A stretch of 64,000 nt of DNA from Pseudomonas sp. 7SR1 (GTDB lineage Bacteria > Pseudomonadota > Gammaproteobacteria > Pseudomonadales > Pseudomonadaceae), in NCBI RefSeq assembly GCF_900156465.1, contig NZ_LT707064.1, positions 248,001 through 312,000 on the forward strand, given 5' to 3'. The notes under the pieces are model-generated. The model made no database searches and was not told the origin of the DNA. It saw nothing but the letters and a program-made list of their open reading frames with translations. A program made the position numbers and the translations under genes. This document shows, in pieces, positions 45,796 to 55,884 of the stretch; position 1 is the first letter of the stretch; every line of letters starts with the position of its first letter.

Positions 45796-46005
45796 TTACA
45801 ACCCCACCACATCCTCAGCCTGCAGGCCCTTCTGCCCTTCCACCACCGCGTACTCGACCTTCTGGCCCTCGATCAGCGAACGGTGGCCTTCGCCGCGGAT
45901 CGCGCGATAGTGCACGAATACATCCGCCCCGCCTTCACGCTGGATAAAACCGTAGCCCTTGGCGTCGTTGAACCACTTCACGTTGCCGGTTTCGCGTGCT
46001 GCCAT
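45796..46005 (-). CDS. Cold-shock-domain protein
   Basis: This 69-residue protein is a single cold-shock OB-fold that binds single-stranded RNA or DNA and can melt RNA secondary structure. RNP1 (KGYGFI, residues 16-21) and RNP2 (VFVHY, 29-33) are intact. GGGAG precedes the ATG. The 238-bp region up to the divergent plsB could hold a leader of the type that controls csp genes, but I cannot identify a cold box. Which Csp paralogue it is cannot be settled from one copy. Confidence 0.94.
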   Translation of the reverse strand: MAARETGNVKWFNDAKGYGFIQREGGADVFVHYRAIRGEGHRSLIEGQKVEYAVVEGQKGLQAEDVVGL

Positions 46006-46243
46006 GATTGCTCACTCCCAATTCTTATTTTTCAAGCCAGCTCTCCCGCCCGACGGCAAGATAAAGCTGTACGAACTTTCGCCGCCCCGCAGCCGTCCAT
46101 GGGAAGGCCGAGGCGTTCAGCGACCGAGTATAAGACACACACGAAAACTCTCAACTGACTTTACTTCGCCGCTTTTTTGCCGATTTTCGACGAATCCGGC
46201 ACACTAGCGACCGCTCGATTCTTTCCACTCACGCAGAAGCCGT

Positions 46244-48745
46244 ATGACCCGCTCCCCGTTCCGTCGTCTTGTATTTGGCACCCTGCGCCGCCTGTTGTAT
46301 CTCTGGGTTCGTTCCGAGACGATCAACCAGTCGTCCTTCACCCTCGATCTCGACCGCAGCCGTCCGGTGTTCTACGTCCTGCAAGACCCTTCGCTCACCG
46401 ACCTGGCGGTGCTCGACACCGAATGCACCAAGGCCGGCCTGCCCCGTCCCGTATTACCGGTAGCGGTGGGGAACCTGCTGGAGCCGGCAGCCTTTTTCTA
46501 TCTGACCCCGGCCCCCGACTGGCTCGGGCGCCAGGACAAGCGCGGCGCGCCCCCCACGTTGACACGACTGGTCAATGCCCTGACGCAGAACGCCGCCGAA
46601 GACGCGCAGATCATCCCGGTGAGTGTGTTCTGGGGCCAGTCGCCCGACAGCGAATCCAGCCCATGGAAACTGCTGTTCGCCGACAGCTGGGCCGTCACCG
46701 GACGCCTGCGCCGCCTGCTGAGCATCATGATCCTGGGACGCAAGACCCGGGTGCAGTTTTCCGCGCCGATCCACCTGCGCGAACTGATCGAACACGACAA
46801 GGGCCACGAGCGCACCGTACGCATGGCCCAGCGGATCCTGCGGGTGCACTTGCGCAACCTGAAGTCGGCGGTGATCGGCCCCGACATCTCCCATCGCCGC
46901 AACCTGGTCAAAGGGCTGGTGAACCAACCGTTGGTCAGGCAGGCGATTGCCGAGGAGGCCGAGCGGGAAAAGATATCCACAGAGAAAGCCAAGGCCCAGG
47001 CCCTGCGCTATGGCAACGAGATCGCCTCGGACTACACCTATACCGCTATCCGCTTCCTGGAGGTGGTGCTGAGCTGGTTCTGGAACAAGATCTACGACGG
47101 CATCAAGGTCAACCACATCGAGAGCGTGCAGAAGATCGCTCCCGGCCACGAAGTCATCTATGTGCCCTGCCATCGCAGCCATATCGACTACCTGCTGCTG
47201 TCTTACCTGCTGTTTCGCAACGGCCTGACCCCACCGCACATCGCCGCCGGCATCAACCTCAACATGCCGGTGATCGGCGGCCTGCTGCGCCGCGGCGGGG
47301 CGTTTTTCATGCGCCGCACATTCAAGGGCAACCCGCTCTATACGGCGGTGTTCAACGAATACCTGCACACGCTGTTCACTAAAGGCTTCCCCGTGGAGTA
47401 CTTCGTCGAGGGCGGGCGATCGCGTACCGGGCGCATGCTGCAGCCCAAGACCGGCATGCTTGCCATCACCTTGCGCAGCTTCCTGCGCTCCTCGCGCACG
47501 CCCATCGTGTTCGTGCCGGTCTACATCGGTTATGAGCGGGTACTGGAAGGCCGTACCTACCTGGGCGAACTGCGCGGCGCCAGCAAGAAGAAAGAGTCGA
47601 TCTTCGACATTTTCAAGGTCGTCGGCGCCCTCAAGCAGCGCTTCGGCCAAGTGGCAGTCAACTTCGGCGAACCGATCAGGCTGGCCCAGTTCCTCGACAG
47701 CGAACAGCCGGACTGGCGCCAACAAGCGCTTGGCCCGCAATTCAAGCCAGCCTGGCTCAACGCAACCACCCATCGTCTCGGCGAACGTGTGGCCCGGCAC
47801 CTGAACGAAGCCGCCGCGATCAACCCGGTCAACCTCGTCGCCCTGGCGCTGTTGTCCACCAGCCGCCTGGCCCTGGACGACCGCGCCATGGCCCGGGTAC
47901 TGGACCTGTACCTGGCCTTGCTGCGCAAAGTACCGTATTCACCCTACACCACCCTTCCCGAAGGCGATGGCCTGGCCTTGATCGAGCATGTCAAAGGCAT
48001 GGACCTGCTGTCGGAACAGAGCGATGCCCTGGGCAAGATCCTCTACCTGGACGAGCAGAACGCGGTACTGATGACCTATTACCGCAACAACGTGCTGCAT
48101 ATCTTCGCCTTGCCCGCGTTGCTGGCCAGTTTCTTCCAGAGTACGTCGCGCATGAGTCGCGAGCAGATCCTGCGCTACACTCGCGCCTTGTACCCGTACC
48201 TGCAATCGGAGCTGTTCATCCGCTGGTCCCTGGACCAGTTGGATGAAGTGGTGGACCAATGGCTCGAAGCATTCGTCGAACAGGGCCTGCTGCGCTTCGA
48301 AAAGGACCTGTACCTGCGCCCGGCCCCGAGTTCGCGGCACTTCGTGCTGTTGACCCTGTTGTCCAAGAGCATTGCCCAGACCCTGCAGCGCTTCTACATG
48401 ACGGTCTCGCTGCTGCTCAACAGTGGCCAGAACAGCATCAGTGCCGAGGAGCTGGAAGACCTCTGTACCGTGATGGCCCAGCGCCTGTCGATTCTCCATG
48501 GCCTGAATGCACCGGAATTCTTCGACAAGAGCCTGTTCCGCCACTTCATCCAGACCATGCTGGATCTCGACGTGCTGCGCCGGGACGAAGCGGGCAAGCT
48601 AAGCTATCACGAGTTGTTGGGCGAACTGGCCGAAGGCGCGGCCAAACGGGTGCTGCCGGCGGAAATCCGCCTGTCGATCCGTCAGGTGGCGTTGCATCGC
48701 AGTGAAGACGCGGCGGAACAGGTTGCCCCGGTGTCCCAGGACTGA
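46244..48745 (+). CDS. plsB: Glycerol-3-phosphate 1-O-acyltransferase PlsB
   Basis: PlsB acylates position 1 of glycerol 3-phosphate, starting phospholipid synthesis at the inner membrane. The 833-residue protein has the family length and the acyltransferase motifs HRSHID (about residues 309-314), [21 protein letters not shown] and [12 protein letters not shown] in order. CdsA, which acts two steps later, is in this window as well. It stands alone, divergent from the cold-shock gene, with a lipoprotein gene 53 bp downstream. Confidence 0.96.
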   Translation: MTRSPFRRLVFGTLRRLLYLWVRSETINQSSFTLDLDRSRPVFYVLQDPSLTDLAVLDTECTKAGLPRPVLPVAVGNLLEPAAFFYLTPAPDWLGRQDKRGAPPTLTRLVNALTQNAAEDAQIIPVSVFWGQSPDSESSPWKLLFADSWAVTGRLRRLLSIMILGRKTRVQFSAPIHLRELIEHDKGHERTVRMAQRILRVHLRNLKSAVIGPDISHRRNLVKGLVNQPLVRQAIAEEAEREKISTEKAKAQALRYGNEIASDYTYTAIRFLEVVLSWFWNKIYDGIKVNHIESVQKIAPGHEVIYVPCHRSHIDYLLLSYLLFRNGLTPPHIAAGINLNMPVIGGLLRRGGAFFMRRTFKGNPLYTAVFNEYLHTLFTKGFPVEYFVEGGRSRTGRMLQPKTGMLAITLRSFLRSSRTPIVFVPVYIGYERVLEGRTYLGELRGASKKKESIFDIFKVVGALKQRFGQVAVNFGEPIRLAQFLDSEQPDWRQQALGPQFKPAWLNATTHRLGERVARHLNEAAAINPVNLVALALLSTSRLALDDRAMARVLDLYLALLRKVPYSPYTTLPEGDGLALIEHVKGMDLLSEQSDALGKILYLDEQNAVLMTYYRNNVLHIFALPALLASFFQSTSRMSREQILRYTRALYPYLQSELFIRWSLDQLDEVVDQWLEAFVEQGLLRFEKDLYLRPAPSSRHFVLLTLLSKSIAQTLQRFYMTVSLLLNSGQNSISAEELEDLCTVMAQRLSILHGLNAPEFFDKSLFRHFIQTMLDLDVLRRDEAGKLSYHELLGELAEGAAKRVLPAEIRLSIRQVALHRSEDAAEQVAPVSQD

Positions 48746-48798
48746 CCACCCAGGCGCCCGCTTGACCGCTGGCGCCTCCCCAACCAAGGAATTGTCCG

Positions 48799-49197
48799 AT
48801 GAACAAGCTTCCCCTCATCGCCCTCGCGGCACTGCTCGGTGCCTGTTCCAGCGCACCGCTGGCGAGCCGGCACAGCCTCGACGGCGAAGTGTTCTACCTG
48901 CAGCGCATCGCCCTGCCACCCAGCGCGATCCTGAGCGTCAGCCTGCAGGACGTTTCCCTGGCCGATGCCCCGGCCACGGTGCTCGATGAGCAGAGCGGCC
49001 CGGTCAAAGGCCAGGTCCCGCTGCCGTTCCACCTCAGTTATGATCCGGCCCAGGTCAAGCCCGGGCACCGGTATGCCGTGAGTGCCCGTATCGAGGTGGA
49101 CGGACGCGTGATGTTCATCACCACCGAACAACATACCGTGCAACTCGATGGCAATGATCCGCAGCCGTTGAAGATCCGTGTCGACGCTGCCCGCTGA
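48799..49197 (+). CDS. YbaY-like lipoprotein
   Basis: The 132-residue product has a lipoprotein signal peptide with lipobox LLGAC (Cys at about 16) and a beta-rich domain of the YbaY type (LPPSAILSVSLQDVSLAD, LPFHLSYDP, YAVSARIEVDGRVMFIT). Such proteins are predicted to be lipid-anchored in the envelope; their role is not known. AAGGA lies upstream of the ATG. The residue after Cys is Ser, which favours sorting to the outer membrane. The next gene starts 31 bp on. Confidence 0.88.
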   Translation: MNKLPLIALAALLGACSSAPLASRHSLDGEVFYLQRIALPPSAILSVSLQDVSLADAPATVLDEQSGPVKGQVPLPFHLSYDPAQVKPGHRYAVSARIEVDGRVMFITTEQHTVQLDGNDPQPLKIRVDAAR

Positions 49198-49228
49198 TTC
49201 CTTTCCCATTCACTTCAAGGACGCTGTC

Positions 49229-49918
49229 ATGCTCCGCTCTACCCTGCGTTTCACCGGCCTGTGCGCCGGCCTGTTGATCAGTGCCCAAGCCATGGCCCTG
49301 TCCCTTGGCGACCTGTCGCAAAAAGATGCCACGGGCGGCCTCAAGGACGCCTTGACCCAAGGCGCTCAAGTCGCGGTCAAGCAACTCGGCACCCCTGGCG
49401 GCTTCAGCAACAACCCCGAGGTCAAGATCGAGCTGCCGGGCAAGCTCGGCAAGGTCGCCAGCAAGATGAAGGCCTTCGGCATGGGCGACCAGGTCGAGCA
49501 ACTGGAGAGCAGCATGAACCAGGCCGCCGAGGCCGCCGTGGTCCAGGCCCAGCCGATCCTGGTCAACGCAGTGAAGAACATGAGCGTGGACGATGCCAAG
49601 GGCATCCTCAGCGGCGGCAACGACTCGGCCACGCAGTACCTGAACAAGAGCAGCCGCGAGCAGATCCGTGCCAAGTTCCTGCCTATCGTCAAGCAAGCCA
49701 CCGACAAGGTCGGCCTGGCCCAGCAATACAATGCCTTCGCAGGCCAGGCCGCGACCTTCGGTGTACTGGACGCGAAAAGCGCCAACGTCGAGAACTACGT
49801 GACTGAACAGGCGCTCGATGGCTTGTTTGAAATGATCGGCAAGCAGGAAGCCGCCATTCGCCAGAACCCGGCGGCCGCGGCCACCAGTCTGGCGAAGAAG
49901 GTGTTCGGCGCGCTCTGA
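49229..49918 (+). CDS. DUF4197 family protein, exported
   Basis: The 229-residue protein begins with a signal peptide (MLRSTLRFTGLCAGLLIS..., cleavage likely after AMA, near residue 24) and continues as an alpha-helical DUF4197 domain (GGLKDALTQGAQVAVKQLG, GGFSNNPEVKIELPG, DAKGILSGGNDSATQYL). The function of the family is not known. The ATG at 49229 has CAAGGA upstream; an earlier in-frame start would overlap the lipoprotein gene. It lies 31 bp after that lipoprotein gene, so the two probably form an envelope pair. Confidence 0.9.
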   Translation: MLRSTLRFTGLCAGLLISAQAMALSLGDLSQKDATGGLKDALTQGAQVAVKQLGTPGGFSNNPEVKIELPGKLGKVASKMKAFGMGDQVEQLESSMNQAAEAAVVQAQPILVNAVKNMSVDDAKGILSGGNDSATQYLNKSSREQIRAKFLPIVKQATDKVGLAQQYNAFAGQAATFGVLDAKSANVENYVTEQALDGLFEMIGKQEAAIRQNPAAAATSLAKKVFGAL

Positions 49919-49933
49919 CACCCAGCATAAACA

Positions 49934-50026
49934 CCTGTGGGAGCGAGCCTGCTCGCGAAGCGATATCAGCCATGACACCTTCGTTGGCTGTTACACCGCT
50001 ATCGCGAGCAGGCTCGCTCCCACATT
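49934..50026. repeat. REP pair (family A), GTGGGAG ends outward
   Basis: CCTGTGGGAGCGAGCCTGCT and the inverse ending AGGCTCGCTCCCACATT span 93 bp between the convergent DUF4197 and mexK genes. The first arm has a small deletion (GCGAAGCG for GCGATAGCG). Confidence 0.92.
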
Positions 50027-50051
50027 GTCTTTTGGCGTCAGAGAACTGCAG

Positions 50052-53000
50052 TCAGGTTTTCTTGACCCTGAACCAGGCCGCATACAGCGCCGGCAGGAAC
50101 AGCAGCGTCAACGCCGTCGCCACGATCAGTCCCCCCATGATCGCCACGGCCATCGGCCCGAAGAAAAGGCTGCGGGACAAGGGGATCATTGCCAGCACCG
50201 CCGCCAGGGCGGTGAGCACGATGGGTCGGAAACGGCGCACGGTGGCTTCGATGATCGCCTGCCAGGGCGTCAGTCCTGCCTCGATATCCTGCTCGATCTG
50301 GTCCACCAGGATCACCGAGTTACGCATGATCATTCCCGACAGGGCGATAGTCCCCAGCATGGCGACGAAACCGAACGGCTGGCGGAACACCAGCAAAAAC
50401 AGCGTCACACCGATCAGCCCCAGGGGAGCGGTCAGGAACACCATGGCCGTGCGCGAGAAGCTGCGCAGCTGCAGCATCAGCAACGTCAGCACCACCACGA
50501 TGAACAGCGGCACACCGGCATTCACCGACTTCTGGCCGCGAGCCGAATCCTCTACCGTACCGCCGACCTCCAGCAGGTAGCCATCCGGCAACTCGGCCCG
50601 AATCGGGTCCAGGGTCGGGAAGATCTGCTGGACCAGGGTCGCCGGTTGCTCCTTGCCGTAAATGTCGGCCCGCACGGTCACGCTCGGCAGGCGGTTGCGG
50701 TGCCAGATCACGCCTTCTTCGAAGCCGTACTCCAACGTCGCGATCTGGGACAGCGCAACGCTGGTGCCATTCTCGGTAGGCACCGCGAGGCTGGGCAGCA
50801 AGGACAGTTCGGTGCGTTCGTGCACGGTGCCACGCAGCAGGATCTCGATCAGCTCGTTGTCTTCGCGGTACTGGCTGACGCTGGAGCCGATGAGGGAACT
50901 CTGGAGGAACTTCGACAGGTCGACGGTGCTCACCCCCAGGGCCCGGGCGCGCTCCTGATCGACATTCAGGTACACGACCTTGCTCGGCTCTTCCCAATCC
51001 AGATGCACATTGGCCACGTAAGGGTTTTCACGCACCTTGGTCGCCACTTTCCTCGCCAGGGCCCGGACTTCTTCGATGTGCTCGCCGGTCACCCGGAACT
51101 GCACCGGGTAACCCACGGGTGGTCCGTTTTCCAGGCGAGTGACCCGTGAACGCAGGGTGGGAAACTGTTCGTTCAAGGTACTGATCAGCCAGCTGCGCAA
51201 CGGCTCGCGATCCTCGATGGTCTTGGCCAGCACCACGAACTGGGCGAAGCTGGGAGCAGGCAGTTGTTGATCCAGCGGCAGATAGAAACGAGGAGACCCG
51301 GTACCGACATAGGCCACGTAGTTATCGATGCCCGGATGATCCTTGAGCATCGCTTCCAGGCGCTTGACCTGTTCGGCGGTGTTGCTCAGGGAGGCGCCTT
51401 CCTCCAGCTTCAGATCGACCATCAACTCCAGACGCCCCGACGCCGGGAAGAATTGCTGAGGGACAAAACGGAACAGCACCACCGAGCCGACAAACAGCAG
51501 CACCGTCAGTGCGATGACGGTTTTACGCCGACGCACGCACCACTCCACCAGGCGCCGGACGCGCTGGTAGAACGGCGTGCCATAGGGATCGGGCTGACCG
51601 TCACGAGTGCCGTGTCTGGCCGCATGGATTTTCGCCAGGTCCGGCAGCAGCTTTTCCCCCAGGTAAGGCACGAACACCACCGCAGCCACCCAGGACGCCA
51701 CCAACGCCAGGGTCACCACCTGGAAAATCGAACGGGTATATTCGCCGGTGCCCGATTGCGCCGTGGCGATCGGCAGGAACCCCGCCGCCGTGATCAGCGT
51801 ACCGGTGAGCATCGGGAATGCAGTGCTGGTCCAGGCATAGCTGGCGGCCTTGATCCGGTCGAAGCCCTGCTCCATCTTGATCGCCATCATCTCCACGGCG
51901 ATGATCGCGTCGTCCACCAGCAGCCCCAGGGCCAGCACCAGCGCGCCAAGGGAAATCTTGTGCAGGCCGATCCCCAGGTAATACATCGCCGCGAAAGTCA
52001 TCGCCAGCACCAGCGGAATCGCCAGGGCCACCACCATCCCGGTGCGCAGGCCCAGGGAAAAGAAGCTCACCAGCAACACGATCGTCAGCGCTTCCACCAG
52101 CACCTGGACGAACTCGCCCACACCGGTCTTCACCGCCGCCGGCTGGTCCGAGACCTTGCGCAGTTGCATGCCGGCCGGGAGATTGTTCTGGATCCGGGCA
52201 AACTCGGCCTCCAGGGCCTTGCCCAGGATCAGAATGTCACCGCCGTCCTTCATGGCCACAGCCAGGCCTATGGCGTCTTCGCCCATGAAGCGCATGCGCG
52301 GTGCCGGCGGATCGTTGAAACCGCGACGCACATCCGCCACATCGTCGATACGGAACGTACGATCGGCGACCCGGATGGGGAAGCTGCGAATCTCTTCCAC
52401 GGTCTGGAAATTCCCCGACACCCGTAGCTGCAGGCGCTCGCTACCGGTTTCGAAGAAACCGGCGGTGGACACCGCATTCTGCTCCTCGAGGGCCTGCTGG
52501 ACCGCCGCCAGGGGCAAGCCAAGGGTGGCCAGCTTTACGTTCGACAGTTCGATCCAGATCTTTTCGTCCTGCAGGCCAATCAGCTCGACCTTGCCCACAT
52601 CCTTGACCCGTTGCAGCTGGATCTGCACACGGTCGGCGTAATCCTTGAGCACGCCGTAGTCGAACCCGTCGCCGGTCAGCGCGTAGATATTGCCAAAGGT
52701 CGTGCCGAACTCATCGTTGAAGAACGGCCCCTGGATACCCGGCGGCAACGTGTGACGGATATCGGCGACTTTCTTGCGGATCTGGTACCACAGCTCGGGG
52801 ATCTGTGCCGAATGCAGGGAGTCGCGGGCCATGAAGGTCACCTGGGACTCGCCCGGCCGCGAGAACGAGACGATCTTTTCGTAATCGCCGGTTTCCATCA
52901 GCTTCTTTTCGATGCGCTCGGTGACCTGCCGCGACATTTCCTCGGCCGTGGCCCCCGGCCAGTTGGTGCGAATCACCATGGCCTTGAACGTGAACGGTGG

Positions 53001-53117
53001 ATCTTCGCTCTGGCCCAGCTTGGTGTAGGAAAGCGCACCAACGATAGCCAGCAGCAACATCAGGAACAGTACGATCTGGCGATTACGCAGCGCCCACTCG
53101 GAAAGATTGAAACCCAT
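50052..53117 (-). CDS. mexK: RND multidrug efflux transporter, MexK-like
   Basis: This is the inner-membrane proton-driven pump of a tripartite efflux system. The 1021-residue protein has the twelve-helix RND layout with two large periplasmic loops (about 35-330 and 560-860); the proton-relay Asp pair is at 402-403 in ALGLLVDDAIIAVE. It follows mexJ after 6 bp. The gene order plsB, lipoprotein, DUF4197, mexK-mexJ, divergent tetR, rsmJ is the same as I recall for MexJK-MexL in P. aeruginosa, which is the ground for the symbol. No outer-membrane channel gene is present, as with MexJK, which uses OprM or OpmH encoded elsewhere. Confidence 0.88.
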   Translation of the reverse strand: MGFNLSEWALRNRQIVLFLMLLLAIVGALSYTKLGQSEDPPFTFKAMVIRTNWPGATAEEMSRQVTERIEKKLMETGDYEKIVSFSRPGESQVTFMARDSLHSAQIPELWYQIRKKVADIRHTLPPGIQGPFFNDEFGTTFGNIYALTGDGFDYGVLKDYADRVQIQLQRVKDVGKVELIGLQDEKIWIELSNVKLATLGLPLAAVQQALEEQNAVSTAGFFETGSERLQLRVSGNFQTVEEIRSFPIRVADRTFRIDDVADVRRGFNDPPAPRMRFMGEDAIGLAVAMKDGGDILILGKALEAEFARIQNNLPAGMQLRKVSDQPAAVKTGVGEFVQVLVEALTIVLLVSFFSLGLRTGMVVALAIPLVLAMTFAAMYYLGIGLHKISLGALVLALGLLVDDAIIAVEMMAIKMEQGFDRIKAASYAWTSTAFPMLTGTLITAAGFLPIATAQSGTGEYTRSIFQVVTLALVASWVAAVVFVPYLGEKLLPDLAKIHAARHGTRDGQPDPYGTPFYQRVRRLVEWCVRRRKTVIALTVLLFVGSVVLFRFVPQQFFPASGRLELMVDLKLEEGASLSNTAEQVKRLEAMLKDHPGIDNYVAYVGTGSPRFYLPLDQQLPAPSFAQFVVLAKTIEDREPLRSWLISTLNEQFPTLRSRVTRLENGPPVGYPVQFRVTGEHIEEVRALARKVATKVRENPYVANVHLDWEEPSKVVYLNVDQERARALGVSTVDLSKFLQSSLIGSSVSQYREDNELIEILLRGTVHERTELSLLPSLAVPTENGTSVALSQIATLEYGFEEGVIWHRNRLPSVTVRADIYGKEQPATLVQQIFPTLDPIRAELPDGYLLEVGGTVEDSARGQKSVNAGVPLFIVVVLTLLMLQLRSFSRTAMVFLTAPLGLIGVTLFLLVFRQPFGFVAMLGTIALSGMIMRNSVILVDQIEQDIEAGLTPWQAIIEATVRRFRPIVLTALAAVLAMIPLSRSLFFGPMAVAIMGGLIVATALTLLFLPALYAAWFRVKKT

Positions 53118-53123
53118 CGGGAA

Positions 53124-54224
53124 TTACTCCTTGGCCGCCAGGTTGACCGCACGGTTGGAGCGATCCACAGGCCGTACCTGCTGGCCGTCGAGGAGCACAT
53201 GCACGCCCGCCGCGACGACCCAATCGTCGGGGCTCAAGCCTTCCAGCACCGGCACGGTCTTCTCGCCGAAGGCGCCGACGCGCACCGGGACTTTTTTCAG
53301 GGTGTGGTTGGCATTGACCACCCAGACATAGGTGGCACCGTTCTCGGCGGTCAGTGCCGAGAGTGGCACCGACAGCGGAACCTTGTCGGCGGCCTGGATA
53401 AACACCCGCGCGCTCTGGCCCAGCTCGGCCGGCACGCTGCCGGCCGTGAAGGCCACCCGAGCGGCGAACGTGCGGGACTTGGGATCGGCGGCCGGCGAAA
53501 GTTCACGGATACGCCCACTGAAGCGCTGATCGGGCTGGCTCCATAGCTCCACGGAGACCGGCTGGCCGATCTTGAAGCGGCCGAAGCTCTGCTCCGGCAG
53601 GCTGATGAGCACCTCACGCTCCCCATCGGTGGCCAGGGTGAAGACCGTCTGACCGGCCGATACCACCTGCCCCACTTCCACCGAACGTCGGGCGACCACG
53701 CCATCCTGGGGTGCACGCAATACCGAATAGCTGGCCTGGTTGCTGGCCACGTCGAATTCGGCCTTGATCTGCTTGAGCCGCGCGGCGCCGGAGCGGTAAA
53801 GGTTTTCGGCGTTGTCGTATTGGGACCGGCTGACCATCTGCCGATCCAGCAAGGTCTTGTAGCGATCACGTTCGGCCCGCACCAGGTTGAGGTTGGCCTC
53901 GGCGGCGGCCACCTGGGCCCGAGTGGCCTCCAGTTGCAGGCGCACGTCCTCGGGGTCGAGCTCGGCCAATGGCTGGTTGGCCTTGACCCTCTGGCCTTCC
54001 TCCACCAGCCGGCGGCTTACCTTGCCACCGATACGGAAAGCCAGGTCCGGCTCGAAACGCGCCCGCACCTCGCCAGGATAGCTGTCCGTCGCCTGGGCCG
54101 AGGGCTCGGGCTTGACCACCATGGCAGGACGCACGGCAACGGGCACCGGTTCGTCATGGCCACACGCAGACAATAAAAAAGCCAGGCTGACTGGCAGGGC
54201 GAGGGACGACGCATAGCGGAACAT
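53124..54224 (-). CDS. mexJ: RND efflux periplasmic adaptor, MexJ-like lipoprotein
   Basis: This membrane-fusion protein links the pump to an outer-membrane channel. The 366-residue product has a lipoprotein signal with lipobox LLSACG (Cys about 21), a lipoyl-like barrel (EGQRVKANQPLAELDPEDV), an alpha-hairpin (about 80-155, coiled coil), a second lipoyl half (APQDGVVARRSVEVGQVV) and a beta-barrel/membrane-proximal domain. The length is within a residue or so of MexJ as I recall it. It is the first gene of the operon, divergent from the TetR gene across a 93-bp region with a palindrome. Confidence 0.88.
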   Translation of the reverse strand: MFRYASSLALPVSLAFLLSACGHDEPVPVAVRPAMVVKPEPSAQATDSYPGEVRARFEPDLAFRIGGKVSRRLVEEGQRVKANQPLAELDPEDVRLQLEATRAQVAAAEANLNLVRAERDRYKTLLDRQMVSRSQYDNAENLYRSGAARLKQIKAEFDVASNQASYSVLRAPQDGVVARRSVEVGQVVSAGQTVFTLATDGEREVLISLPEQSFGRFKIGQPVSVELWSQPDQRFSGRIRELSPAADPKSRTFAARVAFTAGSVPAELGQSARVFIQAADKVPLSVPLSALTAENGATYVWVVNANHTLKKVPVRVGAFGEKTVPVLEGLSPDDWVVAAGVHVLLDGQQVRPVDRSNRAVNLAAKE

Positions 54225-54263
54225 GACGAGTGACCTTTCGCTAAGGGTGCTTGGAATAATTAT

Positions 54264-54299
54264 ACTGGCGAGTATGTTATTAATAGCAAACTCACCAGT
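54264..54299. promoter_or_regulatory. Palindromic operator candidate between mexJ and mexL
   Basis: A 36-bp inverted repeat centred at 54281/54282 pairs 15 of 18 positions (ACTGGCGAGT... / ...ACTCACCAGT with TTATTAATAG at the centre). It lies 39 bp from the mexJ start and 18 bp from the TetR start, in the only AT-rich stretch of the gap, so bound repressor would cover both promoters. This is inferred to be the binding site of the adjacent TetR protein. Confidence 0.75.
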
Positions 54300-54317
54300 C
54301 CAGTATTAACGCGAAGA

Positions 54318-54953
54318 ATGTCGAACAATCTTTCATCCCCCAGCGGCCCCGGCCGTCCCAAGGACCTGGCCAAGCGCCAGGCCATTCTCGACGCCGCCAA
54401 GCGCCTGTTCCTGAGCATGGGCTACGCCAGTACCAGCATGGAGGCCGTGGCCGCCGAGGCTGGTGTGTCGAAACTGACGGTCTATAGCCATTTCAACGAC
54501 AAGGAAACGTTGTTTTCCGCCGCGGTGATCGCCAAATGCGAGGAGCAGGTTCCCTTGCTGTTCTTCGAATGGCCGGAAGGCGTGCCGATTGAAAACGTGC
54601 TGCTGACCATCGCCCGAGGCTTCCATCAACTGATCAACAGTGACGAGTCGGTGAACCTGCATCGGCTGATCATGACCCTGGGCAGCCAGGATCCCAAGCT
54701 TTCGACGGTGTTCTACGAAGCCGGTCCCCAGCGGATGCTCACCGGCATGGAGCGTTTGCTGACCAAGGTCCACCAGAGCGGGGCCTTGAGCATCGACAAG
54801 CCCCGCCATGCCGCCGAACATTTCTTTTGCCTGATCAAGGGAGCGGCGAACTTCCGCTTGCTGTATGGCTGCGGCGAGCCGCTGGACCGCGACGCGGCCG
54901 AGGATCATGTGCGGGAAGTGGTGGGGTTGTTCATGCGGGCTTACCACCCCTAG
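54318..54953 (+). CDS. mexL: TetR-family repressor, MexL-like
   Basis: The 211-residue protein has a TetR N-terminal DNA-binding domain (about 18-65; AILDAAKRLFLSMGYASTSM, VAAEAGVSKLTVYSHFNDKETLF) and an all-helical ligand-binding part. It is divergent from mexJK, as MexL is in P. aeruginosa, where it represses mexJK and itself. Its length agrees with MexL as I recall it. The palindrome at 54264-54299 is its likely site. The inducer is unknown. Confidence 0.87.
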   Translation: MSNNLSSPSGPGRPKDLAKRQAILDAAKRLFLSMGYASTSMEAVAAEAGVSKLTVYSHFNDKETLFSAAVIAKCEEQVPLLFFEWPEGVPIENVLLTIARGFHQLINSDESVNLHRLIMTLGSQDPKLSTVFYEAGPQRMLTGMERLLTKVHQSGALSIDKPRHAAEHFFCLIKGAANFRLLYGCGEPLDRDAAEDHVREVVGLFMRAYHP

Positions 54954-55009
54954 TCCTCGGCGTATCGAAGGGCCCGATCGTGGGCTGGCCACGATGAAGG
55001 CCCCCGGTC

Positions 55010-55792
55010 TCAGGGCTTGAGGGCTTTCTTGGGATAGATATCGTAGCGGCTGGACTTGCCCTCCAGGCCATGACTCGGCTTGGGTCCTTCGATGCACGGT
55101 GCCTTGCGCGGACGCTTGACCACCACCCGATGGCTCGCCAGGGCCAGTGCTGCGGCCAGCAACGCCGGGGCGTCCAGGTCGTCGCCCACCAGGGGACGGA
55201 ACAGGCGCATCTCCTTCTTCACCAAGGCGGTTTTCTCGCGATGGGGAAACATCGGGTCCAGGTAGATCACCTGGGGGGGCTCGCCTTCCCAGTTACGCAT
55301 CACCTCGATGGCGTTGCCCTTGAACAGGCGCATGCGGGCCACGATGGGGGCGACGTCGAAATCCTCCGCGCCTCGGGCCAGGCCGTCCTCCAGCAAGGCG
55401 CCGATCAGCGGCTGGCGCTCGACCAGGCTCATGTCGCAGCCCAGGCTGGCCAGGACAAAGGCATCCTTGCCCAACCCGGCGGTGGCATCCAGCACCCGCG
55501 GACGCACGCCCTGGGCGATGCCCACCGCCTTGGCGATCATTTGCCCGCTGCCGCCACCGTACAACCGGCGATGCGCTGCGCCCCCCTCGACGAAGTCCAC
55601 CCGTACCGGCCCCGGTGCGTCCGGCCCCAGTTGCTGCAGTTGCAACCCCTGCGCGCCGATCTGCAAGGCAAACTCGCCATCCTCCACCTGCAAGGGCAGC
55701 CCAAGCCGCTGGGCCCAGTGCTCGGCCTGTGGCTGGAAGGCCGGGGCCAGGGCCTCGACGTGGATGCGGCAGGCCGCGGTTCGCTCACTCAT
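55010..55792 (-). CDS. rsmJ: 16S rRNA (guanine(1516)-N2)-methyltransferase RsmJ
   Basis: RsmJ methylates N2 of G1516 in 16S rRNA using SAM. With the ATG at 55792 the protein has 260 residues; an ATG three codons upstream is also possible. SAM-binding [18 protein letters not shown] and the catalytic-type motif [13 protein letters not shown] mark the family. It is convergent with mexL and divergent from the gene at 55885, with 92 bp between the starts. Confidence 0.92.
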   Translation of the reverse strand: MSERTAACRIHVEALAPAFQPQAEHWAQRLGLPLQVEDGEFALQIGAQGLQLQQLGPDAPGPVRVDFVEGGAAHRRLYGGGSGQMIAKAVGIAQGVRPRVLDATAGLGKDAFVLASLGCDMSLVERQPLIGALLEDGLARGAEDFDVAPIVARMRLFKGNAIEVMRNWEGEPPQVIYLDPMFPHREKTALVKKEMRLFRPLVGDDLDAPALLAAALALASHRVVVKRPRKAPCIEGPKPSHGLEGKSSRYDIYPKKALKP

Positions 55793-55884
55793 GGAAAACA
55801 TGCTCAAAAAATTAAGGATCGACAAAAACGGCCGATAACAACGGTGAACGGCATTTTGCCAGAGCTGAGCGTCGACCGAGAAAA

